DNA from: Sphingomonas_B tabacisoli
GTDB taxonomy: Bacteria > Pseudomonadota > Alphaproteobacteria > Sphingomonadales > Sphingomonadaceae
Reading direction: 5' to 3'
Length of the DNA: 64,000 nucleotides
NCBI RefSeq assembly: GCF_042678385.1
Contig: NZ_JBHUDY010000002.1
Location: 525,575 to 589,574, forward strand
Shown: one piece after another, positions 1 through 8,052 of the stretch
How the letters are laid out: each line of letters starts with the position of its first letter
How positions within the stretch are numbered: the first letter of the stretch is position 1
Made by a program: the position numbers and the translations under genes
The notes under the pieces: model-generated
What the model was told of the DNA's origin: nothing
The model's database searches: none
Seen by the model: only the letters and a program-made list of their open reading frames with translations

Positions 1-143
1 CATGAGATGTCCCGATCGAATGTGGGTTGAAGTGTCGCTGGGCGCAATCGCTACGGCGTGTCCATATTAGGGGAAAGCATATCGCGCGAGCGATTCTTCG
101 CCCGTGCGTTGCGCGAGCGGCAGAGCCGATTAGACCGGCGTTC
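1..143. other. Left-edge intergenic stretch with a possible leftward start codon
   Basis: No gene is supported inside this stretch. The first three bases read CAT, an ATG on the minus strand, and TCCC at 10-13 gives a GGGA on that strand six bases upstream, a plausible ribosome binding site. A divergent gene may therefore begin exactly at the window edge, but only its start codon would be visible. An in-frame upstream extension of the MFS gene reaches back to 27 but looks unlike a membrane protein N-terminus. Confidence 0.25.
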
Positions 144-1811
144 ATGAGCGCGGAGCCTGAGGCGCAACTTCCTGCCGGCGGACGGTTCGCACCTTTGCGT
201 GAGCCGGTCTTCCGCCGCATCTGGTCGGCGAGCCTTTTCTCCAATTTCGGGCAGCTGATCCTGGGAGTCGGCGCGGCCTGGGAGATGACCCGGCTGAGCG
301 GCTCGCCGGCGATGGTGGCCTTGGTCCAGTCCGCGATGATGCTGCCGCTGATGCTTGTGGCGATGCCGGCCGGAGCCGCCGCCGACATGTTCGACCGGCG
401 CCGGATCGCGATCGGCGGCCTGTCCTTTGCGATACTGAGCTCGCTCGCCCTGACCGGGCTCGCCTTTGCGGGCCTGACCAGCCCCGGCGTCTTGCTCGGC
501 TTCTGCGTGTTGATCGGCTCCGGCGTCGCCTTTTACGGGCCCGCGTGGCAGGCCTCGATCGGGGAGCAAGTCGGGCAGGAGCATCTTCCGGCGGCCGTCG
601 CGCTCGGTACGATCAGCTATAACGTCGCGCGCAGCTTCGGCCCCGCGGTCGGCGGCGTCATCGTCCTTTTGGCCGGCGCGCAGGCGGCGTTTGCCGTCAA
701 TGCGCTCTGCTACGTGCCCTTGCTGCTCGCGTTCGGGCTCTGGCGTCGGCCCATGTTGCCGTCGCGCCTGCCACCCGAACGCATCGACCGCGCTATCTAT
801 GCGGGTGCCCGTTACGCCCGCCACTCGTCGCCGATTCGCCGGGTCGTGCTTCGCGCGTTCGCCTTCGCCTTGGCGAGCGCGTCGACCAGCGCGCTCGCGC
901 CCCTGATCGCCAAGGACATGCTCGGCGGTGACGCGGGAACATACGGCCTGCTGCTCGGCGCGACCGGCGTCGGTGCGGTGCTGGGGGCCTTGATTGTCGC
1001 AGACGTCCGTGACCGCCTCTCTACGGAGACGGCGCTGCGCGTGTTCGCGCTGGTGGGCGGGGGCGCGATCGCGGTGATTGCCATCAGCCGCAACGTCGCT
1101 GTGACCGGCCTGAGCCTGGCCCTGCTCGGTGCCGTGAACATCCTCAACATCGCGCTGCTGAATGTCGGCGTGCAGCTGTCGGTGCCACGCTGGGTGACCG
1201 CACGCGCCTTGTCGATCTACCAGTCGGCGCTGACCGGCGGCATCGCGATCGGCGCGGCCGCCTGGGGCGCAGTCGCTGCTAGGGCCGGCCTTCAGGCGAC
1301 CTTGTTCGCTTCCGCCCTGCTGGTCGCCGCGACCGCTGCGCTGGGCTTCGTCGCTAGGCTGGCGGAGCCTGACGAGGACGGGCTGGATACCGTTGATCTG
1401 GGCGAAGACCCGCAACTCGCGCTGCCGGTGACGATGCGTTCGGGACCGGTCACGATAGAAATCGATTATTGCGTGGACCCGTCCTGCGCCCGCGAATTCT
1501 ACGATGCCATGCGGGCGGTGCGCCGCACTCGGCTGCGCAATGGCGGCTTCGATTGGTCGATCGCGCGCAATCTCGCCGATCCCGCTATCTGGACAGAGCG
1601 TTATAGCTGCTCCACCTGGGGCGACTATCTGAGGATACGCGCTCGCTTCACCCAAGCCGACTTGGCGGCGCAGGCTGCAGCGGATGCCTTCATGCTGCCG
1701 GGGTGCCGTCATGTCGTGCGGCGCTGCCTGGAGCGGCCATTCGGCTCGGTCCGCTGGCGGCAGGACTCTCCGGACACGCATCAGGATACTGGCGGGATCA
1801 TTGCCCCATGA
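144..1811 (+). CDS. MFS transporter, EntS-like (MFS_3) with C-terminal soluble domain
   Basis: Predicted inner-membrane exporter of 555 residues. The first ~410 residues are dominated by hydrophobic helices, with the MFS loop-2/3 type motif 'GAAADMFDRRRIA' near residues 78-90. The last ~125 residues are soluble and resemble the tail usual in the MFS_3 (enterobactin exporter-like) family ('WTERYSCSTWGDYLR'). The start at 144 is chosen because 'FAPLREPVFRRIWSA' soon follows, typical of this family; the upstream in-frame codons are Arg-rich and unlikely. Its stop overlaps the next start (ATGA at 1808), so the two genes are probably co-translated. Substrate unknown; it may export a pathway intermediate. 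Confidence 0.85.
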   Translation: MSAEPEAQLPAGGRFAPLREPVFRRIWSASLFSNFGQLILGVGAAWEMTRLSGSPAMVALVQSAMMLPLMLVAMPAGAAADMFDRRRIAIGGLSFAILSSLALTGLAFAGLTSPGVLLGFCVLIGSGVAFYGPAWQASIGEQVGQEHLPAAVALGTISYNVARSFGPAVGGVIVLLAGAQAAFAVNALCYVPLLLAFGLWRRPMLPSRLPPERIDRAIYAGARYARHSSPIRRVVLRAFAFALASASTSALAPLIAKDMLGGDAGTYGLLLGATGVGAVLGALIVADVRDRLSTETALRVFALVGGGAIAVIAISRNVAVTGLSLALLGAVNILNIALLNVGVQLSVPRWVTARALSIYQSALTGGIAIGAAAWGAVAARAGLQATLFASALLVAATAALGFVARLAEPDEDGLDTVDLGEDPQLALPVTMRSGPVTIEIDYCVDPSCAREFYDAMRAVRRTRLRNGGFDWSIARNLADPAIWTERYSCSTWGDYLRIRARFTQADLAAQAAADAFMLPGCRHVVRRCLERPFGSVRWRQDSPDTHQDTGGIIAP

Positions 1812-2848
1812 CTGACGACCGAAAGCTGCGCGTGGTACAATGGGCGACGGGCAATATCGGCCTGCGGTCGCTGAAGGCGATCATCGAGCACCCGAGGATG
1901 GAGTTGGCCGGCCTGTGGGTGAACTCGACCGACAAGATCGGGCGGGACGCCGGCGCATTGTGCGGGCTCGCCGACACGGGGATCAAGGCGACGAACGCCG
2001 TCGACGAGATTGTCGCACTCGATGCCGACTGCGTCGTGCACATGCCCCAGGGAACCGATATCGACCTGCTGTGCCGGCTCCTCGCGTCGGGCAAGAACGT
2101 CGTGACGACGCGCGATGACTTTCATCATCCGCCTTTGCTCCCGTCGAACGTGCGCCAGAGAGTGGAGATGGCATGCCGTGAGGGGAGCGCCTCGCTCTAC
2201 AGCACGGGCGTCAGCCCCGGCTTCGTTACCGAAGCCCTCACCGTTCCGCTGCTGTCGCTTTCGCGCCGCCTCGATTGCCTTACGATCGACGAGTTTGGAG
2301 ACGTGTCCACCCGCGCGTCACCGGAAATGATCTTCGGCATCATGGGCTTTGGCGAGGAGAAGCTCGACTTCGATCCCCGCCGGCTCGATCATTTGAAAGC
2401 CAATTTCGGGTCTTCGCTTGCGCAGGTCGCAGCAGCCGCAGGGATTTCGGTCGAACGCTGGAACGCGTTCGGCGAGTTCGGCACGGCACGGCAGCGGACG
2501 GAAATCGCCGCCGGCTGGCTCGAAGCCGGCACGGTCGCAGCGCAGCGGATCACGATCGAGGGGCTGCGCGACGGGCGGCCGGTGCTGCGTTTCCGTGCCA
2601 ACTGGTATTGCACGCGCGACATCGAGCCGGCCGGGTGGGACTTGCGTGCATCGGGTTGGCGCATCGTCGTCGAGGGCGATACCCCGCTCGAGGTCGCCAT
2701 CTCGTTCCCAGTCGAGCCTGAGGCTTATGCCGCCTTTACGCCGGGACTTACCGCGCATCGGGCGGTCAACTCCGTGGCGGCCGTTTGCGCCGCGCCGCCG
2801 GGCATTCGAACGACAGTCGATCTGCCGCAGATCGTTGCACGCCTCTGA
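1808..2848 (+). CDS. DapB-like NAD(P)-dependent reductase
   Basis: A 346-residue protein starting with a Rossmann nucleotide-binding segment ('RVVQWATGNIGLRSL', about residues 6-20). It resembles proteins annotated as dihydrodipicolinate reductase-like or 2,4-diaminopentanoate dehydrogenase-like. True DapB is ~270 residues, so this longer form is unlikely to make lysine. Such proteins are frequent in catabolic clusters of mycobacteria and sphingomonads, but I know of no firmly assigned substrate. It overlaps the transporter stop by 4 nt. The family call is good; the reaction is unknown. Confidence 0.75.
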   Translation: MTDDRKLRVVQWATGNIGLRSLKAIIEHPRMELAGLWVNSTDKIGRDAGALCGLADTGIKATNAVDEIVALDADCVVHMPQGTDIDLLCRLLASGKNVVTTRDDFHHPPLLPSNVRQRVEMACREGSASLYSTGVSPGFVTEALTVPLLSLSRRLDCLTIDEFGDVSTRASPEMIFGIMGFGEEKLDFDPRRLDHLKANFGSSLAQVAAAAGISVERWNAFGEFGTARQRTEIAAGWLEAGTVAAQRITIEGLRDGRPVLRFRANWYCTRDIEPAGWDLRASGWRIVVEGDTPLEVAISFPVEPEAYAAFTPGLTAHRAVNSVAAVCAAPPGIRTTVDLPQIVARL

Positions 2849-2961
2849 TCGGGCTTCATCGTCGCAACGATATCGGCGGCGGCACGCGGTTATGAGTTTG
2901 ATCCGACGGGTGGCGGCGATAGCAGGGATGGCGACGTCAACTTAGCTGAAATCGGAACTCA

Positions 2962-3192
2962 ATGGCCACGGATATCCTTCTTCCCAAGCTCGGCTTCTCG
3001 ATGACCGAGGGCCAGATTGCAGAGTGGCTCGCCGCCGATGGCGCGACTGTTTCGGAAGGGGATCCGCTCTATCTGCTCGAAGCCGACAAATCGACCAACG
3101 AGGTCGAGTCCCCCGCGAGCGGCACGCTGCGCATCCTGAGCGAAGCCGGCGAAACCTATGAGGTCGGAACGCTTCTCGGCCGCATCGAATAG
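2962..3192 (+). CDS. Free-standing lipoyl (biotinyl/lipoyl) carrier domain protein
   Basis: The entire 76-residue product is one lipoyl-type beta-barrel. It opens with 'LLPKLGFSMTEGQIAEWL', as E2 lipoyl domains do, and carries the modifiable lysine at residue 43 in 'LLEADKSTNEVES'. No E2 catalytic or E1/E3-binding domain follows; the gene stops right after the barrel. It may serve the E1 alpha/beta pair at 10164-12136, which lacks an E2 here. The sequence 'DKST' resembles 2-oxoacid dehydrogenase lipoyl domains more than the biotin 'MKM' motif, so lipoylation is favoured. It lies 15 nt upstream of the Gfo/Idh-like gene. Confidence 0.85.
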   Translation: MATDILLPKLGFSMTEGQIAEWLAADGATVSEGDPLYLLEADKSTNEVESPASGTLRILSEAGETYEVGTLLGRIE

Positions 3193-3206
3193 GCAGTAGC
3201 CAGGCG

Positions 3207-4304
3207 GTGACGCTGCGCGTCGGAATCGTCAGCGCCGCCTGGGGCGGGTTCGCTCATCTCCCCGCCTGGCGTGCCGTACCCGGCGTCGAAGTCACCGCGA
3301 TCTGCACCTCGCGCGAGGAAACCGCACTGGCGGCCGCTGCACGGTTACGGATCGGCCGGCCGTTCTGGGATGCGGCCGCGATGTGCGCCGATCCCGACAT
3401 CGACATCGTCGACTGCGGCACCCGTCCGGTCGTCCGTCTGCCGATGGTGCTCGCCGCGCTGGCCAGCCGCAAGCACGTCTATAATGCCTGCCCGCATGCG
3501 CCCGACTGGCCCGGCGCCAAGGCAATAGACACGGCCTGGCGCGCGAGCGGCTGCGTCGGTGTGGTCGATGCCTTTTCCCGCTGGCTGCCGGCGCATCGCA
3601 AGCTCGCTGAGCTGATCCAATCCGGCTTCATCGGCAGGCCGCTGGGCGGGAGCTGCCGCTTTGCGCTGTCTCTGTTCAACCGGCCGGACAAGCGCTTCCC
3701 TTACAACTGGTTCGGACAAGCCGGGCAGGGCGTGTCGGCGCTCCGCAACAATGGCAGTCACTTGCTCTTCTTGCTTTTGGAACTGCTCGGACCCGTCGAC
3801 GAAGTTTGCGCCGACGATCATCGGCACCTGTCTGAATGGCGATTCTCCGATGGCGAGCGGCAGGCCGTCGAGACCAACGACGATGCCAATGCGCTCCTGC
3901 GCTTCGCATCCGGGGTCAGCCTCACACTGCACGCGAGCTGGGCGATGCCGGCCGCGGAAGGCTGGCGGATCGATCTTTTCGGGGACGAGGGCCGTGTCGC
4001 GGTCTCGGCGCCCACCTTCCCTACTGCGCGCGACTGTATGATTCAGGGCGCACGCACGGGCGAGACGCTCGCCCCGATCGATCTGGACGCCAAGCCGCCG
4101 AAGGACGTGGCACTCGGCTGGGATGCCGAGCCGCCGCCAAGCGTGCCGATGGCCTTGTCCATGCACGCAATGGTCGGGGCGATTGCCGGCGGGGCAGCTG
4201 CAAAGCCGGATTTCGGCGCCGCGCTCGAGGTGGAGCGGGTTCAGGAAGCACTCCGACGCTCCAGTCTCGAGCGGCGCTGGGTTTCGATAGCGGAGATCGA
4301 TTGA
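3207..4304 (+). CDS. Gfo/Idh/MocA family oxidoreductase-like protein, altered EKP motif
   Basis: A 365-residue protein with an N-terminal Rossmann fold ('RVGIVSAAWGGFAHL') and the C-terminal substrate domain expected of the Gfo/Idh/MocA family. Members oxidise or reduce sugars and inositols with NAD(P). The conserved 'EKP' motif, whose lysine helps catalysis in studied members, reads 'ACP' (residues 94-96, after 'RKHVYN'), and the glycine motif is also degenerate. It may therefore be a non-redox lyase, isomerase or hydrolase-like homologue. The GTG start at 3207 follows a weak purine stretch. The stop overlaps the next ATG by one base (TGATG at 4302-4306). Confidence 0.75.
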   Translation: MTLRVGIVSAAWGGFAHLPAWRAVPGVEVTAICTSREETALAAAARLRIGRPFWDAAAMCADPDIDIVDCGTRPVVRLPMVLAALASRKHVYNACPHAPDWPGAKAIDTAWRASGCVGVVDAFSRWLPAHRKLAELIQSGFIGRPLGGSCRFALSLFNRPDKRFPYNWFGQAGQGVSALRNNGSHLLFLLLELLGPVDEVCADDHRHLSEWRFSDGERQAVETNDDANALLRFASGVSLTLHASWAMPAAEGWRIDLFGDEGRVAVSAPTFPTARDCMIQGARTGETLAPIDLDAKPPKDVALGWDAEPPPSVPMALSMHAMVGAIAGGAAAKPDFGAALEVERVQEALRRSSLERRWVSIAEID

Positions 4305-5863
4305 TGCCGGGCTTTCATCCAAGCGCGCATGCCCTGAACCGTCCGGACCATCCGGCCTTCGTGCTCGCCGATGCGGGCGAAGAGCTGACGTACCGACAGC
4401 TCGACCAAGGCTCGAACCGGATCGCGCACCTCTTCCGTTCACGGGGACTAAGGCCGGGCGACCGCGTGGCGGTGATGGTGTCCAACTCGATCGAGTTTCC
4501 GCAACTTTATTGGGGCGCCACCCGGGCGGGCCTGATCGTGACGCTGCTGTCGACTCATCTGAAAGCGCCGGAGGCCAGCTATATCATCCGCGACAGCGGT
4601 GCGGTGGCACTGGTCGTATCCACGGCACTCGGCGAGACGCCCGAAGCCCTGTTGAAGGAACGCGGCGAAGCGATCCCGGCCGTCCGCGACATCTTCTGTG
4701 TCGGGGAGGCACTGGCCGGCGCTGAGCCGCTCACCGAAGCGGCGATTGGTTTTCCCGCAGAGCCGATCGCGGACCAGATCAGCGGGTTTCACATGATCTA
4801 TTCGAGCGGAACGACCGGCCGGCCCAAGGGCGTCGTGATGCCGTACACGCCCGGCCCGATCGACGAATTCCAGATGGGGGAGGGGCTGCCGGCCATGTAC
4901 CAGCAATTCGATCCGCTGGTGACGCTCAACGCCGGGCCGCTTTATCATGGCGCGCCCCTATCCGGCATGGTGATGACGCAGCGGCTGGGCGGCACGTTCG
5001 TCACGCAGCGCAAGTTCGACGCGGAAGGCATATTGCGCGCGATCGAGCGGTGGCGCGTGAACAATGCCCAGTTCGTGCCGACCATGTTCGTCCGGCTGCT
5101 GGCCCTGCCGGAGGAGGTGCGCCGGCGCTATGACGTATCGTCGTTGCGCTTTGCGGTTCACGCGGCCGCGCCTTGCCCGATTGAGGTCAAGCGCCAGATG
5201 ATCGACTGGTGGGGGCCGATCCTATTCGAATATTATGGCAGCACCGAAGGCGTGGGTGCGACGGCGATCTCCAGCCAGGAGTGGCTGCAAAAGCCGGGCT
5301 CGGTAGGCAAAACCTCGATGGGCGCGATCCATATTTGCGACGAAGATGGCCGCGAGCTGCCGGTCGGCGAGTCCGGCCTGATCTATTTCGAAGCGCTGCC
5401 CGGCCGGACGGTCGCGTATCTGAACGACCCGGAGAAGACCCGCAGCGCGACGCATCCGGATCATCCCGACTGGTTCTGCATCGGCGACATCGGACGGCTG
5501 GACGAGGATGGATATCTGTTCCTGACCGACCGCAAGGACTTCATGATCATTTCGGGGGGCGTGAACATCTATCCGCAGGCCATCGAAGACTGCCTGATCG
5601 TCCATGACTCCGTGCTTGATGTCGCCGTGATCGGTGTTCCGCACCCGGAGTTCGGCGAAGAGGTTCGCGCCGTGGTGCAGCCCGCCACTGGCGTAGCAGC
5701 CGGTTCCGAGCTGGAAGCGGAGCTGCGCCAATGGTGCCGCACCCGCATTTCGGCGGTGACCCAGCCGCGAAGCTATGTCTTCGTCGAAGAACTGCCGCGC
5801 CTGCCTTCCGGCAAGCTCGCCAAGCATGAGCTGCGCAAGCAATTCGGGGCCATCAGCGAATAG
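4304..5863 (+). CDS. AMP-dependent acyl-CoA ligase
   Basis: An ANL-superfamily ligase of 519 residues that adenylates a carboxylic acid and transfers it to CoA. The P-loop A3 motif 'YSSGTTGRPKGV' lies at residues 166-177, the A5 segment 'FEYYGSTEG' near 310, a hinge/A8 region 'LTDRKDFMIISGGVNIYP' near 405, and the catalytic A10 lysine in 'RLPSGKLAKHEL' near the C-terminus. All key elements are intact. It begins in the stop of the Gfo/Idh-like gene. The acyl substrate cannot be read from sequence. One of four such ligases in the window. Confidence 0.9.
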   Translation: MPGFHPSAHALNRPDHPAFVLADAGEELTYRQLDQGSNRIAHLFRSRGLRPGDRVAVMVSNSIEFPQLYWGATRAGLIVTLLSTHLKAPEASYIIRDSGAVALVVSTALGETPEALLKERGEAIPAVRDIFCVGEALAGAEPLTEAAIGFPAEPIADQISGFHMIYSSGTTGRPKGVVMPYTPGPIDEFQMGEGLPAMYQQFDPLVTLNAGPLYHGAPLSGMVMTQRLGGTFVTQRKFDAEGILRAIERWRVNNAQFVPTMFVRLLALPEEVRRRYDVSSLRFAVHAAAPCPIEVKRQMIDWWGPILFEYYGSTEGVGATAISSQEWLQKPGSVGKTSMGAIHICDEDGRELPVGESGLIYFEALPGRTVAYLNDPEKTRSATHPDHPDWFCIGDIGRLDEDGYLFLTDRKDFMIISGGVNIYPQAIEDCLIVHDSVLDVAVIGVPHPEFGEEVRAVVQPATGVAAGSELEAELRQWCRTRISAVTQPRSYVFVEELPRLPSGKLAKHELRKQFGAISE

Positions 5864-5869
5864 GCTGCT

Positions 5870-7096
5870 TCAGGCAAATTCCTCGATCCGCCACTCATCG
5901 CGCCATTCGATGACCGGTCGCCCATTGTGGAAGACGATGGGCAGCCAGACATAGCGCGAGATCGACGTGTTCACTTTCGACAACGCGGCCGCCAGTCCAA
6001 TCACGGCGCGCTCGTCCTGTGTCATCGTCTGGCGCGGCTTGGCGGTCGCCTTGACGATCGCGCTTCGCACGAGTTGCGATAGCTCGCCTGTCGCAAAGCG
6101 CGGGTCGGTCTCGATATTGGGCAGCCAGCGATCGGCGAGGGCAATGTAAAGGTCCTTCTTGCGCGGATGCTTGAAGATCTGGCTGATCTGCGAATTGAAC
6201 GAGGTGCGCGTGGCGTCGCTCGGATGCAGGTCGCCAAGGTCCGTGAACGGCCCATGGAACGTGTCGGCGACGGCAACCTGCGACGGGTTGGGGAAATAGC
6301 CGGTCATCTGGGAGGACGTCAGATAAAGCCGGCCATGGCGCCGGAAGCAGGCAATGCCTTCGCGCGCGTTGGGCGGCGTGCCGCCTGGAAAGTGCCCGGT
6401 CAGGCGATCGGTCACGCCAGTCCAGTCGTCGGTGAGCTCGATCGCTACGACTTCCTTATGCTCGTGTTCGAAATACATATAGGCCTTGCCGGTCGCTGCA
6501 TCGGCAACGAGGTCGAAATCTCCGGCGGCTAGGCCGGCTGGACGGAGTTCGCGCCGGACCATCGTCCAAGGACCGGTGATCCGGTCGGCTACCAGCACCG
6601 TCCTGTATTGCGGAGTCGCCAAGCCGCCCCGGATCTTGATCCAGCAGACGAACTTCCCCGTGCGCGGGTTGAACAGGATGTGCGGCCGCTCCGGAAACAC
6701 TTTCCGGCTGAGCGGAGAGGTGGGATCGGCGGTGTCCGGAGGGATCAATGCGCCGAGATCGTCCCAATTATAAAGATCCTTTGACCGGTAGAAGCGGATG
6801 CCCCAGCTTTCGGTGTCCGTTGCGCCGGTGGTGAATTCCTTGTTTTCCCCATACCAGTAGAACCAGTCGTCTACGTCGATGATTCCGGGCGCGTGCGCCT
6901 GGATCGGCTTGCCGGACGTGTCCAGCCAAAGCTGCCCCGGTTGGATCGAACGTTGGTTCCCGATCGGCGATTCACTTTTTCGTTTGGAGCGGGGCATCGC
7001 CGTGCCGACGCAGCCAGTGAGTGCCGCGACGCCAAGCCACCCGGCCTGTGAAACCAAGTCTCGACGCGATAGGCCGTCCCCATGTCGTTCTTGCAT
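5870..7096 (-). CDS. Tat-exported GH43-like glycoside hydrolase lipoprotein
   Basis: A 408-residue secreted protein. The N-terminus has a twin-arginine motif (SRRDLV, Arg 11-12), a hydrophobic stretch and a lipobox 'LTGC' with Cys29, so it is probably a Tat-exported lipoprotein. The start of the mature region, 'DTSGKPIQAHAPGIIDVDD' followed by 'FYWYGENKE', matches five-bladed beta-propeller GH43 enzymes, most like the exo-beta-1,3-galactanase group. The sugar released is uncertain (galactose, arabinose or another). It faces the ligase gene tail to tail with 6 nt between stops. With the GH106 enzyme at 17270 it points to a glycosylated substrate. Confidence 0.75.
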   Translation of the reverse strand: MQERHGDGLSRRDLVSQAGWLGVAALTGCVGTAMPRSKRKSESPIGNQRSIQPGQLWLDTSGKPIQAHAPGIIDVDDWFYWYGENKEFTTGATDTESWGIRFYRSKDLYNWDDLGALIPPDTADPTSPLSRKVFPERPHILFNPRTGKFVCWIKIRGGLATPQYRTVLVADRITGPWTMVRRELRPAGLAAGDFDLVADAATGKAYMYFEHEHKEVVAIELTDDWTGVTDRLTGHFPGGTPPNAREGIACFRRHGRLYLTSSQMTGYFPNPSQVAVADTFHGPFTDLGDLHPSDATRTSFNSQISQIFKHPRKKDLYIALADRWLPNIETDPRFATGELSQLVRSAIVKATAKPRQTMTQDERAVIGLAAALSKVNTSISRYVWLPIVFHNGRPVIEWRDEWRIEEFA

Positions 7097-7142
7097 ATCG
7101 ACTGCCCCGCGACATCTCTCATTTCATAAGCTGGCGCTGCGG

Positions 7143-7943
7143 TCAGCGCCCGCTGAACTTGGGCGGGCGCTTGTCGCGCGCGGCCGCAATGCCCTCGCGA
7201 TGGTCGGCGCTGCGAACGGTCAGGCTTTCATAGGCAATGCCCGCGTCCATGACCGCGCCGGCCACGCGCTTCAGCTCGAGGTTGGTCAGCAGCTTGGTGT
7301 AGCGGATGGCAAGCTGCGCGCCGGCGAGGAGGCGGTTGCAGAACGCGTCCACGGCCTCGTCGAGCTGATCGGCCGCGACGCAATGGTTGATCAGGCCGAT
7401 CTCGGCCGCCTTGGTTGCGGTGAGAAGGTCGCCGGTCAGCAGATATTCCTTGGCACGGGCGAGGCCGATCCGCTGCGCCCAGATTACCGCTCCGCCGTCG
7501 CCGGCGACAAGACCGATGCCGACATGGGGATCGCCGATCTTCGCGCCCTCGGCGGCGAAGATGACGTCGCACAGCAGTGCGATCGTCGCGCCGAGGCCAA
7601 TCGCGTAGCCGTTCATCCGGCAGACCACGGGCTTGTCGATGTCGAGCAGAGAGAAGACGATCCGCTTGGCCTGCTGCGCTTCATGGTCGAACAGGTGCGG
7701 CTCGGCGGCGTTGCGCTCCATGTGCGCGAAGTCGCCGCCGGCCGAGAAGGCGCGCCCGGCGCCGGTCAGCACGATGACATCCGACGCCTTGTCGGCCGCG
7801 GCGAATTGCAGGGCCTGCGGCAGTTCGTCGTGCAGCCGCTGATCGACCGCGTTCATCGTTTCCGGCCGGTTGAACGTGAGGGTCAGCAGCCGCCCGCGGC
7901 GGGTCAGCGCGATCGTGTCGTAGGCGGGCAGGGTGTCGCTCAT
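7143..7943 (-). CDS. Enoyl-CoA hydratase/isomerase family protein
   Basis: A crotonase-fold protein of 266 residues. The oxyanion-hole segments 'GRAFSAGGDF' (64-72) and 'GYAIGLGATIALLCDV' (112-127) are clear. Compared with rat mitochondrial enoyl-CoA hydratase, the first catalytic glutamate is replaced (His140 in 'DPHVGIG') while the second appears kept (Glu166 in 'KEYLLTG'). With one glutamate it may be an isomerase, hydrolase or C-C bond-cleaving crotonase rather than a standard hydratase. It lies upstream of the GH43 gene on the same strand, 46 nt apart. Confidence 0.85.
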   Translation of the reverse strand: MSDTLPAYDTIALTRRGRLLTLTFNRPETMNAVDQRLHDELPQALQFAAADKASDVIVLTGAGRAFSAGGDFAHMERNAAEPHLFDHEAQQAKRIVFSLLDIDKPVVCRMNGYAIGLGATIALLCDVIFAAEGAKIGDPHVGIGLVAGDGGAVIWAQRIGLARAKEYLLTGDLLTATKAAEIGLINHCVAADQLDEAVDAFCNRLLAGAQLAIRYTKLLTNLELKRVAGAVMDAGIAYESLTVRSADHREGIAAARDKRPPKFSGR

Positions 7944-8052
7944 GGCTCAGCGCCATATCACGCCGTGGCGATATGCAAACGACGCCCAAGCGATGGTTGT
8001 TGTCGTCCCGCCGCCGTGCCGCTCTAACCGCCGCATGGCTGAGGGTGAGGCA

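Noticed and set aside
51..1781. Long open minus-strand frame opposite the MFS gene
   Set aside because: Arg/Gln/Gly-rich, no domain, no start signal; an artefact of high-GC codon use on the coding strand.
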